In this document: positions 36,434 through 45,336 of the stretch, piece by piece
How the letters are laid out: the number at the start of each line of letters is the position of its first letter
Position numbering within the stretch: the stretch's first letter is position 1
Assembly: GCF_014698825.1 (NCBI RefSeq)
Contig: NZ_JACJTT010000003.1
Coordinates: 1 to 64,000, forward strand
Length of the DNA stretch: 64,000 nucleotides
Direction of reading: 5' to 3'
Source: Richelia sinica FACHB-800
Lineage (GTDB): Bacteria > Cyanobacteriota > Cyanobacteriia > Cyanobacteriales > Nostocaceae
Made by a program: the position numbers and the translations under genes
The notes under the pieces: model-generated
What the model saw: the letters and a program-made list of their open reading frames with translations, nothing else
What the model was told of the DNA's origin: nothing
Database searches by the model: none

Positions 36434-38566
36434 TCAAATTTCTAGCACCACCCGAAAGCCTAGAAAATTGTGCCGATAACCTGGTAATCTGCGATCGCGT
36501 GCCGCACAACGACAACCTACTGGCACAAGATACCAAGAACCACCACGCATACTTCGATATCGATAGTAATTATCAAAGTGACCATCTACCCATGGCTTGC
36601 CATCGGTGGGAGCACTGCTGTAATTGTCATGCCAGGTATCTTGGCACCATTCCCAGACATTACCGTGCATATCGTATAAACCAAAGGCATTAGCAGCAAA
36701 ACTGCCCACCTCTGTAGTTTTTTCACGGTATTCTCCAGGTACACCAGACCCATAAACTCCCTTACCGTTGTAGTTAGCTAAATCTGTAGAAATTGTTTCC
36801 CCAAAATAAAATGGAGTAGTGGTTCCTGCTCGACAGGCATATTCCCATTCAGCTTCACTTGGTAAACGATATTTCTTACCTGTTCTTTGAGACAGTCGGG
36901 TACAAAATTCGATTGCTTCATTCCAAGACACCTGTTCTACAGGTCGATTTCCTCCTGGAAAATGGGATGGTTCCCGCTTTAAATCAATCTCCACTTTTGG
37001 TAAAGCAGCAACAGCTGCCCATTGGCTTTGGGTGACAGGAAATTTACCCATAAAAAAAGACTTAATCTGGACAGACAGTTGAGGTCCTTCTGTATCGTTG
37101 CGTTGCGCTTCATCCTCTGGAGAACCTAACAAAAATTCACCACCAGGAATACTCACCATGTCTAAAATTTCATTCTGCCCCAAACTTTCTGTAAAAAATT
37201 CGGCTTGTTTCCTCGTGCGATGAATTTGCCAACTTCCACCATCAAAAATTAAAGTGGCAGTTTCAAAATTAAAAATTTTTGTAGAATCTAAACCTGATAA
37301 GAGAGTGGGAGATTGAGATTTTAGTTCTGCCAACCTGAGATTATCTTCTTTGGTTTCCTGCTGTTGAAATGCTAATTTTTGTGGAGTTAATACTCGCTCT
37401 TCAATCAGTACAATATCTTCATGACGTAATCCTAAAAATTGACGATAATCTTGTAAATCCTGTTGTGTAGCTTGATTAAAGGGAAATTGTTGATTAACTG
37501 CGGTAATTAATGCCTGTTCATACTCCTGTAATTTCCGTTCATACTCCAAATAAGTTTGAATTACTTCTACTTGAATAGCTAAAGCTTCTTCTTCTGTTAA
37601 ACCTAACTGTATCCGTTTGGATTCTAGAATTTTGAGCGCGAAGACTGAAAACTTGCCCTGACCCTGCTGGACACGTTGCTTTGCTTCCTGCATGTACTGC
37701 TCTTTAGCATGAGGAGAGATAACCCTAGTAGGGATATTTGCTTCAGAATTAGATGTTAAAGCAGCTAAAGCCTCCCTAGCGGAGATGTAACGTAAACTAT
37801 GGTGACGACGCACCATTTTGGTTAATATTTCGGCTAAATTTTCACTCACATTGACTTGATTTTGCCAGATAATTTCACCAGTTTGGGGGTCTTCTGGCAG
37901 ATTAATGGGCAAAATTCCCGTCAAAGCCTGAATAGCTGTCATTCCCAAAGCATAGATGTCACTAGCTAAGGTTGGCTTGCCGTTCTTTTGTTCATTGGGC
38001 ATATAGCCAGAAGAACCAATGACAATACTAGATGTTACTTCTCCCTGACTATTCATCATCAAAGTACCGATTTCTTTGACAGCACCAAAGTCAATCAAAA
38101 AAATCTTGCCATCCACCGCTCGACGCATGATGTTTTGGGGTTTAATATCGCGGTGAATGACTCCCTGACTATGTACAAAATCCAAGACTTCCAGAACATC
38201 TTTTAATAACTGGAATACATATTCTTCCGGTAAACGCCTACCAGGAATGATTTCTTTGCCTAAATCTTTACCTTCAATAAATTCTTGAACTATATAAAGA
38301 TGTTTATTTTCTTGCAAATGCGCTAATAATTGAGGAATTTGGGGATGTTTACCCAATCTTTCCAAAATTACAGCTTCTCTTTCAAAGAATTCGACAACAC
38401 GAGGATGGCTTTGGTGGGGATACAATTGCTTGACTACGCACAATGGTTTGCTTGGTTGTAGATTATCTTGTGCTATGTAGGTCATAGCAAAGCTACCACC
38501 GCCTAATTGCTGAATAATTTCGTAGCGTCCTGCCAGTGTATTCACAATACATCCTATATCCCACAT
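36434..38566 (-). CDS. Ser/Thr kinase fused to an FGE-sulfatase (SUMF1-like) domain
   Basis: 710 aa. Kinase: LGGGSFAMTYIAQDN (21-35), Lys46 (VVKQL), HRDIKPQN, LIDFGAVKEIG, YMPNEQ and DIYALGMTAIQAL. A mixed-charge linker (about 290-440) includes helical segments (EEALAIQVEVIQTYLEYERK). The FGE-sulfatase domain (about 455-710) has MVSIPGGEFLLGSPEDEAQR, RPVEQVSWNEAIEFC, YRLPSEAEWEYACRAGTTTP, YDMHGNVWEWCQD, RGGSWYLVPVG and FLGFRVV. The Cys pair of genuine formylglycine-generating enzymes is not at the expected place (the segment reads VPVGCRCAARDRR), so oxidase activity is doubtful and a binding role is more likely. A common cyanobacterial architecture; targets unknown. Confidence 0.93.
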   Translation of the reverse strand: MWDIGCIVNTLAGRYEIIQQLGGGSFAMTYIAQDNLQPSKPLCVVKQLYPHQSHPRVVEFFEREAVILERLGKHPQIPQLLAHLQENKHLYIVQEFIEGKDLGKEIIPGRRLPEEYVFQLLKDVLEVLDFVHSQGVIHRDIKPQNIMRRAVDGKIFLIDFGAVKEIGTLMMNSQGEVTSSIVIGSSGYMPNEQKNGKPTLASDIYALGMTAIQALTGILPINLPEDPQTGEIIWQNQVNVSENLAEILTKMVRRHHSLRYISAREALAALTSNSEANIPTRVISPHAKEQYMQEAKQRVQQGQGKFSVFALKILESKRIQLGLTEEEALAIQVEVIQTYLEYERKLQEYEQALITAVNQQFPFNQATQQDLQDYRQFLGLRHEDIVLIEERVLTPQKLAFQQQETKEDNLRLAELKSQSPTLLSGLDSTKIFNFETATLIFDGGSWQIHRTRKQAEFFTESLGQNEILDMVSIPGGEFLLGSPEDEAQRNDTEGPQLSVQIKSFFMGKFPVTQSQWAAVAALPKVEIDLKREPSHFPGGNRPVEQVSWNEAIEFCTRLSQRTGKKYRLPSEAEWEYACRAGTTTPFYFGETISTDLANYNGKGVYGSGVPGEYREKTTEVGSFAANAFGLYDMHGNVWEWCQDTWHDNYSSAPTDGKPWVDGHFDNYYRYRSMRGGSWYLVPVGCRCAARDRRLPGYRHNFLGFRVVLEI

Positions 38567-38683
38567 ACCTGTTCAACTAAACTACAATTATCGCTTACCG
38601 TATAGGGAAAAACAACGCAAATACCGATGCTGCTATTTTCCTATCAAGATAGATGATATGCAGTGGTTTTGACTGGATCACAT

Positions 38684-38720
38684 GTCACAATTTTCACAAC
38701 AAAGTTACATATCTGTCACA
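38684..38720 (+). promoter_or_regulatory. Four phased direct repeats upstream of the HtrA-type gene
   Basis: (G/T)T(C/T)ACA occurs at 38684 (GTCACA), 38693 (TTCACA), 38704 (GTTACA) and 38715 (GTCACA). Spacing is 9, 11 and 11 bp, about one helical turn, ending 59 bp before the ATG at 38780. The pattern resembles the HLR1-type direct repeat bound by RpaB in light-stress promoters, but the match is imperfect, so the binder is a guess. Confidence 0.4.
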
Positions 38721-38779
38721 ACAGCTTCAAATTAAGTATCTACCGTAGTAATAGGTCTGGATATTTTTAAATTTGATCT

Positions 38780-40048
38780 ATGAAGAACTTACCACAAGAC
38801 GGTGATTCCCATATAGTAAACAGCTGTTCTCACCATACATCCCATCTTCCTCAGTATGGTTTTACTCAATGGAAAAAGGCTATAGCTTCTTTATCATTAG
38901 TTTTGTTGGGGTCGGGTATGACCTTAGCTGGTGGGTATTTAGCAGGGCACAAGCATCAGGTAGCTGATAGTGCTGCTAACTTGGGTATGAGCAAAGCTAA
39001 CGCCGCGTTACCACTACCGGCAATCACCGATTCTAATTTTATCATTCAGGTCGTCCAGAAGGTTGGCCCGGCTGTGGTAAGAATAGACTCTTCACGTACA
39101 GTCAAAACTCAGCTACCAGAAGAATTTAATGACCCATTTTTCCGGGGCTTTTTTGGCTCACAGTTGCCTGAGTTACAAGAAAAACGAGTGGAAAGGGGAA
39201 CTGGTTCTGGTTTTATTATTAGTGCTGATGGTCGTATTCTCACTAATGCCCATGTGGTGGATGGTGCAGATACAGTTAAAGTGACCCTCAAAGATGGACG
39301 CAGTTTTCAAGGCAAGGTATTAGGCAAAGATGAATTAACTGATGTTGCAGTGGTGAAAATTGATGCAAAGCAATTGCCCACAGTATCTTTAGGAAATTCT
39401 GACCAATTGCAACCGGGAGAATGGGCGATCGCGATCGGCAATCCTCTTGGTTTAGATAATACCGTAACTACAGGCATTATTAGTGCTACAGGACGTTCTA
39501 GTAATCAAGTTGGTGTTCCTGATAAGCGTGTCCAGTTTTTGCAAACTGATGCAGCGATTAACCCTGGTAACTCTGGTGGGCCCTTACTCAACTCCCGTGG
39601 TGAAGTAATTGGTATGAATACAGCTATCATTCAAGGAGCACAAGGTCTAGGTTTTGCCATTCCCATTAACACTGCACAACGCATTTCTCAACAATTAATC
39701 GCTACTGGTAAAGCACAACACCCTTACTTAGGTATTCAAATGGTGGGTTTGACACCAGAGTTAAAACAAAAAATAAACTCCGATCCTAACAGCGGCCTGA
39801 CTGTCAGTGAAGCTGAAGGTGTATTAGTAATTAAAGTTATGCCTAATTCCCCCGCAGGAAAAGCGGGTATTCGCGCTGGAGATGTCATTCAAAAACTCAA
39901 TGGTCAACCGGTTACAGATGCACCAAGTGTCCAAAAAGCTGTGGATGCTGGCCAGGTGGGAGCAGATTTAAGTTTAGAGTTGCGTCGTAATGGGCAAAGC
40001 CTGAATTTAGCGGTGAAAGCCGGTAATGCTCCTGCACCAATACAGTAA
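38780..40048 (+). CDS. HtrA/Deg-type serine protease (HhoA/HhoB/HtrA group)
   Basis: 422 aa. An N-terminal hydrophobic segment (about 34-55, [20 protein letters not shown]) serves as signal or anchor, placing the protease in periplasm or thylakoid lumen. The trypsin-like triad is His in [14 protein letters not shown], Asp in [11 protein letters not shown], and Ser in [19 protein letters not shown] single PDZ domain is at the C-terminus (about 320-415, [20 protein letters not shown]). This is the usual layout for the three cyanobacterial Deg proteases of protein quality control and photoprotection. Which paralogue cannot be decided. Repeated GTCACA boxes lie upstream. Confidence 0.94.
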   Translation: MKNLPQDGDSHIVNSCSHHTSHLPQYGFTQWKKAIASLSLVLLGSGMTLAGGYLAGHKHQVADSAANLGMSKANAALPLPAITDSNFIIQVVQKVGPAVVRIDSSRTVKTQLPEEFNDPFFRGFFGSQLPELQEKRVERGTGSGFIISADGRILTNAHVVDGADTVKVTLKDGRSFQGKVLGKDELTDVAVVKIDAKQLPTVSLGNSDQLQPGEWAIAIGNPLGLDNTVTTGIISATGRSSNQVGVPDKRVQFLQTDAAINPGNSGGPLLNSRGEVIGMNTAIIQGAQGLGFAIPINTAQRISQQLIATGKAQHPYLGIQMVGLTPELKQKINSDPNSGLTVSEAEGVLVIKVMPNSPAGKAGIRAGDVIQKLNGQPVTDAPSVQKAVDAGQVGADLSLELRRNGQSLNLAVKAGNAPAPIQ

Positions 40049-40061
40049 TACTAATTCAATT

Positions 40062-40094
40062 TTGTAGAGACTTTCATACAGAATGTCTCTACAA
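40062..40094. terminator. Hairpin after the HtrA-type gene (TTGTAGAGAC palindrome)
   Basis: TTGTAGAGAC (40062-40071) and GTCTCTACAA (40085-40094) form a perfect 10-bp stem with a 13-nt loop, 14 bp past the stop. There is no U-tract. The same TTGTAGAGAC sequence is a common dispersed palindrome in cyanobacteria (from memory), so it may be a repeat as well as a transcript end. Confidence 0.6.
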
Positions 40095-40223
40095 GAATAG
40101 AAGTACCTGGGCAAAATTAATTCAACATTTTTGCATCAATCGTAACAATACAACCCGCGATGTCCAAGACTTTTATCAATCGCTATATTTACGTATGTTG
40201 ACTCAAAGAGCGATTTTTAAATT

Positions 40224-43200
40224 TTATCGCCACCACCGTGAAACATCTTGGATAGCAGAAGCTGTATCTCTCAATGCTTGTTCGCCACCTAAAGTATCTA
40301 TAATTGGAGTTAATATATTTATATCACTAAGTAAACCTGGGCGAGTGTAAACAGATAAGATGTGAAGAGTTTTTCCCCAGAGACAAAAAAGTTGAGTTTT
40401 TTGTATTTGTAAAAGTTTATCCACCAAACTACTCAGGACTTGGACGCGATGCTTCTCATCCTGAATCTCCCTAGCAGCAGCCACAGCCTCTGGTAACAAT
40501 TCTGGCAATTTATCAGCCAAATCACTTAGAACATCAGCACGATACTCTTCATCCTGAATCTTCCTAGCAGCAGCCACAGCCTCTGGTAACAATTCTGGCG
40601 ATTTATCAGCCAAATCACTTAGAACATCAGCACGATACTTTTCATCCTGAATCTCCCTAGCAGCAGCCACAGCCTCTGGTAATAATTCTGGGAATTTATC
40701 AGCTAAACTACTTAAGGCATCGACGCGATACTTTTCATCCTGAATCTCCCTAGCAGCAGCTACCGCCTCTGGTAATAATTCTGGGAATTTATCAGCTAAA
40801 CTTCTTAGAAGATAGGCGCGATACTCCTCATCCTCAGTCTCCCTGGCAGCAGCCAGAGCCTCTGGTAATAATTCTGGTGGCAATTTATCAACCAAACCTC
40901 TTAAGTTGTCGAAGCGACAATACTCACTCTGAATCTCCCTGGCAGCAGCCAGAGCCTCTGGTAGCACTTCTGGAAATTTATTAGCCAAATTACTTAGAGC
41001 ATCGAAATGAAACGCATCATACCCAATCTCCCTAGCAGCAGCTAGAGCCTCTGGTAACAATTCTGGCAACTGAACAGCCAAACTACCCAGAATAGAGGCG
41101 CGAAACTCTCCATCTTCAATCTCCCTAGTAGCAGCCACTGCTTCTGGTAACAATTCTGGTGGCAATTTATCAGCCAAACTTCTTAAGGCTTGGGCACGAT
41201 ACTCCTCATCCTGAATCTCTATGGCAGCAGCGAGAGCCTCTGGTAACAATTCTGGAAATTTATCAGCCAAACTTCTTAAGGCTTGGGCGCGACTTGACTC
41301 AAACTGAATCTCCCTGGCAGCAGCCAACGCCTCTGGTAACAATTCCGGCAATTTACCAGCCAAACTACTGAGAATATAGGCGCGATACTTCTCATCCTTA
41401 ATCTCCCTGGCAGCAGCCACAGCCTCTGATAACAATTCTGGTGGTAATTTATTTGCTAAACTACTTAGAGCATCGTTGCGACACTTTTCATACTCAATCT
41501 CCCTGGCAGCAGCTAGAGCCTCTGGTAACAATTCTGGCAATTTATCAGCCAAACTACTTAAGGCTTGGGCGCGATACATTTCATCCTGAATATCCCTAGC
41601 AGCAGCCACAGCCTCTGGTAACAATTCTGGTGGCAATTTATCAGCCAAACTACTTAAGGCTTGGGCGCGATTATAACCATTCTGAATCTCCCTGGTAGCA
41701 GCCACAGCCTCTAGTAATAATTCTGGCAATTTATCAGCCAAACTACTTAGTACCCGGGCGCGACTTGATTCAAACTCAATCACCCTGGCAACAGCCAACG
41801 CCTCTGGTAACAATTCTGGCAATTTATCACTCAAACTTCCCAGTGCTTCGGCGCGATACTCTTCATCCTGAATCTTCCTAGCAGCAGCCACAGCCTCTGG
41901 TAACAATTCTGGCGGCAATTTGTCAGCCAAACTACTGATGGCATCGGCGCGACAATGCTCACTCCGAATCTCCCTAGCAGCAGCCACAGCCTCTGGTAAC
42001 AATTCTGGCAATTTATCAACCAAAATACTTAGAACAGAGACACGATCCTCCTCATCCTGAATCTCCCTGGCAGCAGCCACAGCCTCTGGTAACAATTCTG
42101 GTGGCAATTTATCAGCCAAACTACTTAGAATTCGAGCACGCCTAAACTCATCCTCAGTCTTTCTGGCAGTAGCTAGAGCCTCTGCTAACAATTCTGGCAA
42201 TTTATCAGCCAAACTACCTAGTACCCGGGCGCGAAACTCCTCATCCTGAATCTCTCTGGCAGCAACCAGAGCCTCTGGTAACAATTCTGGCGGCAATTTG
42301 TCAGCCAAACTACTGATGGCATCGGCGCGATAGCTCTCAAAATGAATCTCCCTAGCAACAGCCAGAGCCTCTGATAATAATTCAGGTGGCAGTTTAACAG
42401 CCAAACTACTTAGTACCTGGGCGCGAAACTCTTCATCCTCAGCCCCCCTGGTATCAATCTCCCTAGTAGCAGCCAGAGCTTTCGACAGCGCTAATTCTTT
42501 TAACTTTGATGGCAAATGATTGGCTAGCTGTGTAAGCAAGTTTGCTTTCTGTGATGGATTCGAGCTTTGTATTGCGTAACTGAGTCCTTGCTCAGGAGTC
42601 CACATATTTTTTTCAACTAACGCAACCAGCAGCCCTACTGGTAAATCAACTGTTAAACTATTAAGGGATGCAATAATTAAAGCATAGCGACACTGCAACC
42701 CAATAACTTGAGCCAAGGTTGTTTCATTCCAGGAGTTTTCTGCCAATTCCCAAGCATGAAAAACATCAGTTACAAAATTGGCAGTTTGTGATAAGCGCGC
42801 GCAAGCTTCGTACCAACCATTACCTCCTGTTTCTGAATCTTCTCGTAATAATTCGTGAATTTCTTCTACCTTTTGAGCCTTGGACAAATGCCAAACTAAA
42901 TGCTGATGGATATACCCGTCATTGGGTAAGGTATGCCAAAGATTTTTAGAAGTTTTATTTCGGTAATTCTCCAAAAAAGTAGCGTGAGCAGAGGCTAAAG
43001 TTATACCCAACCCCGATAGATTATCTTCATCCTCTGGGTTTGGTGGAGCAGTCAACAAATTACGTGCTAAGTCATGAAATAAGTCATGTAAACGGTACGT
43101 TGGTGTCCCATCTTTTAAAGGAACTCCAGGCGATAAAACTGCTTTATTTTCTAAGTATTCCAATGTCTTAGCAGCATCATATATATCCATTTTCCATAGA

Positions 43201-44084
43201 GTCGCTGCCATCATCTTAGTGATGGTAACATTTTTCGGTAATACCCCCAACCAAGAAAAATGCTCCTGCTTTTCTTTAGGCATTCGCTTGAGACTCAAAT
43301 TTAATGATGCTGTTAAGCGCAAGCGTTTTAAAATGGTTTCATCAGTAATTTCTTCTGCTTTTGGTCGATTAAGATTTTTTAATCGCGCTACCTCTTGCTG
43401 AAAATCCTCTAATAATTGAGTCCAAGTTGTACAACTGGCGATTTCAGCAGCTGCCAATGACAACGCCAGAGGGAAATAACCAACGGATGAAGCTAAATCT
43501 TGCGCTGGCTGATATTCTATAGCAGTAATCGAGCGTCCTAATTTTTTAGTCAGCAGTTCTATTGCTTGGGATGGTTCCATCACATCCAAACAACATGGGG
43601 GGTTAGCTCCGAGAGCTTCGGCGATTTCTGCATCGCGGGTTGTTACCAAAACTTGACAGCTAGCTCCACCAACATTAAATGCTTGTGCATCCTCTATATT
43701 CCAAACATCGTCTATTATTAGCAGCACAGCTTTTTCATACAACAATGTACGCAGTTGATTGGAAGTTGCTTCCACACTGATGGGTTTAAAGTTGTAGTCC
43801 CCCAATGCTTGTACCCAAGCACTAAGCAGCGATAAAAGATTAGGCTGTTGACCTAAAGTTACCCAGAGAATCCCGTCACAAAAATGAGCTTGCACCTCTT
43901 GGTCATATGCTAAAGCCATTGCCAGGGTAGATTTACCAACCGAAGCCAAGCCATCAATAGCTGTCACGACCAAAGCACCTACATCTGATGAATTTTTCAG
44001 CAGACGAGTTTTTAACTCTCGGCTGTATTCGAGACGTTCTACATAATAATTTGGTAGAGATGGTGCGAGTGAGGTATCAATCAT
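40224..44084 (-). CDS. NB-ARC (AP-ATPase, NLR-like STAND) protein with 21 helical 31/32-aa repeats
   Basis: 1286 aa. The N-terminal 330 residues are NB-ARC: P-loop GLASVGKS (45-52), Walker B VLLIIDDVW (120-128), sensor VLVTTRD, and GLPL-like GYFPLALSLAA, then winged-helix sequences (WLGVLPKNVTITKMM; YRLHDLFHDLARNLL). Residues about 330-540 are helical linker. Residues about 540-1215 are 21 copies of one unit (consensus YRADALSSLADKLPELLPEA then VAAAREIQDE), 31 aa, or 32 aa where PPELL replaces PELL, so nucleotide periods of 93/96. The unit is probably a two-helix solenoid acting as the sensor. No N-terminal effector domain is fused. STAND NTPases act as ligand-gated switches; a defence or signalling role is inferred, not shown. 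Weak SD; ATG at 44084 starts close to the NB-ARC fold. Confidence 0.92.
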   Translation of the reverse strand: MIDTSLAPSLPNYYVERLEYSRELKTRLLKNSSDVGALVVTAIDGLASVGKSTLAMALAYDQEVQAHFCDGILWVTLGQQPNLLSLLSAWVQALGDYNFKPISVEATSNQLRTLLYEKAVLLIIDDVWNIEDAQAFNVGGASCQVLVTTRDAEIAEALGANPPCCLDVMEPSQAIELLTKKLGRSITAIEYQPAQDLASSVGYFPLALSLAAAEIASCTTWTQLLEDFQQEVARLKNLNRPKAEEITDETILKRLRLTASLNLSLKRMPKEKQEHFSWLGVLPKNVTITKMMAATLWKMDIYDAAKTLEYLENKAVLSPGVPLKDGTPTYRLHDLFHDLARNLLTAPPNPEDEDNLSGLGITLASAHATFLENYRNKTSKNLWHTLPNDGYIHQHLVWHLSKAQKVEEIHELLREDSETGGNGWYEACARLSQTANFVTDVFHAWELAENSWNETTLAQVIGLQCRYALIIASLNSLTVDLPVGLLVALVEKNMWTPEQGLSYAIQSSNPSQKANLLTQLANHLPSKLKELALSKALAATREIDTRGAEDEEFRAQVLSSLAVKLPPELLSEALAVAREIHFESYRADAISSLADKLPPELLPEALVAAREIQDEEFRARVLGSLADKLPELLAEALATARKTEDEFRRARILSSLADKLPPELLPEAVAAAREIQDEEDRVSVLSILVDKLPELLPEAVAAAREIRSEHCRADAISSLADKLPPELLPEAVAAARKIQDEEYRAEALGSLSDKLPELLPEALAVARVIEFESSRARVLSSLADKLPELLLEAVAATREIQNGYNRAQALSSLADKLPPELLPEAVAAARDIQDEMYRAQALSSLADKLPELLPEALAAAREIEYEKCRNDALSSLANKLPPELLSEAVAAAREIKDEKYRAYILSSLAGKLPELLPEALAAAREIQFESSRAQALRSLADKFPELLPEALAAAIEIQDEEYRAQALRSLADKLPPELLPEAVAATREIEDGEFRASILGSLAVQLPELLPEALAAAREIGYDAFHFDALSNLANKFPEVLPEALAAAREIQSEYCRFDNLRGLVDKLPPELLPEALAAARETEDEEYRAYLLRSLADKFPELLPEAVAAAREIQDEKYRVDALSSLADKFPELLPEAVAAAREIQDEKYRADVLSDLADKSPELLPEAVAAARKIQDEEYRADVLSDLADKLPELLPEAVAAAREIQDEKHRVQVLSSLVDKLLQIQKTQLFCLWGKTLHILSVYTRPGLLSDINILTPIIDTLGGEQALRDTASAIQDVSRWWR
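40440..42464 (-). repeat. Tandem 93/96-bp repeat array inside the NB-ARC gene
   Basis: Twenty-one units, each encoding one 31- or 32-residue helical repeat. The variants carrying an extra Pro (PPELL, 96 bp) are interspersed through the first 17 units. The last four units (C-terminal) all lack it and are the most alike, which suggests recent local duplication at the 3' end. Confidence 0.93.
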
Positions 44085-44102
44085 CTTGTATATTACTGGC
44101 TT

Positions 44103-44210
44103 TTACAGCTTTTGATTGACTAGATATCTCCGAAAACGCTCAAAGCCTTTATGTTCTTCTAAAATTAATTTTACTTTAAGCAGGTCATAAGTTATGCTCT
44201 TATTTTGCAC
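44103..44210 (-). CDS. Candidate 35-aa ORF or gene remnant upstream of the NB-ARC gene
   Basis: GTG at 44210 to TAA at 44103, reading VQNKSITYDLLKVKLILEEH then KGFERFRRYLVNQKL. Composition is that of an amphipathic, soluble protein end rather than random AT-rich DNA, and it stops 18 nt before the NB-ARC ATG on the same strand. It may be a leader ORF or the tail of a lost gene. No homologue is recognised. Confidence 0.25.
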   Translation of the reverse strand: MQNKSITYDLLKVKLILEEHKGFERFRRYLVNQKL

Positions 44211-44255
44211 GACTATTTACAAATTCAATTTTAGCTAATAAATATTCATGCTTAA

Positions 44256-44585
44256 TCAAGAAGCATAAGGACAGAAAAGTTGATAATTGCATAAAAAATC
44301 TCCATGCACAGAACTTAAATAATAGGAAAGACTAAAAGCAAACATGGCTAACAAAACAGGAATAATTGTGCTAAATTCTATATTTTTTTGAGTAAAAATT
44401 TTAACACAACAAATTGGCAACATCAGCGGCCAAAGTACAGTAGAAATCATCAACATGACAAAAGATAAAAACTTTTCTTCTGGAGTAGAAGTAGGATGAC
44501 GAAAAGCAAACCTTAACCAATTGAATAAAAAATAACTGGTCATCAATAAGTAACTAATCACCACAGCAAAGAGAATTTGATTCAT
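44256..44585 (-). CDS. Small hypothetical integral membrane protein
   Basis: 109 aa with three predicted TM helices (about 3-25 FAVVISYLLMTSYFLFNWLR; about 40-65 FLSFVMLMISTVLWPLMLPI; about 73-92 IIPVLLAMFAFSLSYYLSS). A short Cys-containing tail ends FLCNYQLFCPYAS. ATTTTTTACTCC upstream gives a GGAG SD 8 nt from the ATG on the minus strand. No family is recognised. Upstream of the NB-ARC gene on the same strand, gap about 170 bp. Confidence 0.7.
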   Translation of the reverse strand: MNQILFAVVISYLLMTSYFLFNWLRFAFRHPTSTPEEKFLSFVMLMISTVLWPLMLPICCVKIFTQKNIEFSTIIPVLLAMFAFSLSYYLSSVHGDFLCNYQLFCPYAS

Positions 44586-45336
44586 ATTTTTTACTCCTTA
44601 GTTACTGATGGGTGATGGTAAAACCATTAATGATTAATCGTACTGAATTTATCAATACTAAACGGGATATTAATTATACTTTAACTGGTGCATGAAATAT
44701 GCTCATAACGGTATAGCACAGATATGAGAAAATTGCAAAATAAAATATTCTTTATCTAGATCAGCAGTGGGCATCTGCAAAAATTGATACTCACAGATTG
44801 CTAAGTTTTAGACAATGAAAAAACTGACCCTAAATAGGCGAAATATTATCCTTTTTGTCTGTGAGAGTTGAGGATGTGAACACCTTCCATCATAGAAATA
44901 CAACAGCGAAGCAACACTTATCTCCAGAGAGAGTTGGTTTTATTGTCTGTTGATAATTGAAAAGATTATTTACTTATTTTGGGGAAAAAGATATGCAAGA
45001 GTAGCACAGCCAAAAGCTGTGACTAAACTTACTAGAAAGGCAGCAAGAAACAAGTGATACATAAGAAAGCCAAAAACATCAAACTAATGGCAGATATAAA
45101 CACTTATTTAGTCAGTATTTGGCAATTTAAATTCCCAAATTTATAAATGTATTATTTATATTTTTTTTAGGATATAAATTTATAAAAAACATCTTTGAAT
45201 CACGAGTTGGTATGATTCACATTGTTTCATCTATAAGTTAGCAGGTAGTTATGACAGACCTATGACCCCTTTATGTCAATGTGTTGTATGTGAAGAGAAG
45301 TCAATTATTACCACTTCCTAAGGACAATCACATAGT
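44586..45336. other. Intergenic region of 751 bp with one candidate small ORF
   Basis: AT-rich DNA between the 109-aa membrane protein and the sensor kinase. The only feature I can support is the 30-aa hydrophobic ORF at 44970-45062 (listed separately). No hairpin with U-tract or repeat stands out. Confidence 0.45.
44970..45062 (-). CDS. Candidate 30-aa single-helix membrane miniprotein
   Basis: ATG at 45062 to TAA at 44970 reads MYHLFLAAFLVSLVTAFGCA then TLAYLFPQNK. It is one clean TM helix (about residues 3-24) with a short Asn/Lys cytoplasmic or lumenal tail, the size class of photosystem, cytochrome b6f or NDH-1 small subunits. It does not match PetG, PetL, PetM, PetN, PsaM, PsbX or Psb30 as I know them. 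The SD is poor. It lies downstream of the two-component genes on the same strand. Confidence 0.35.
   Translation of the reverse strand: MYHLFLAAFLVSLVTAFGCATLAYLFPQNK

Noticed and set aside
36322-36693. Rightward ORF over the FGE-domain end
   Set aside because: Shadow frame of the clearly coding kinase-FGE gene on the other strand.
41159-42019. Short ORFs inside the NB-ARC repeat array (41159-41371 and 41831-42019)
   Set aside because: Repeated alternative frames of the 93/96-bp unit.
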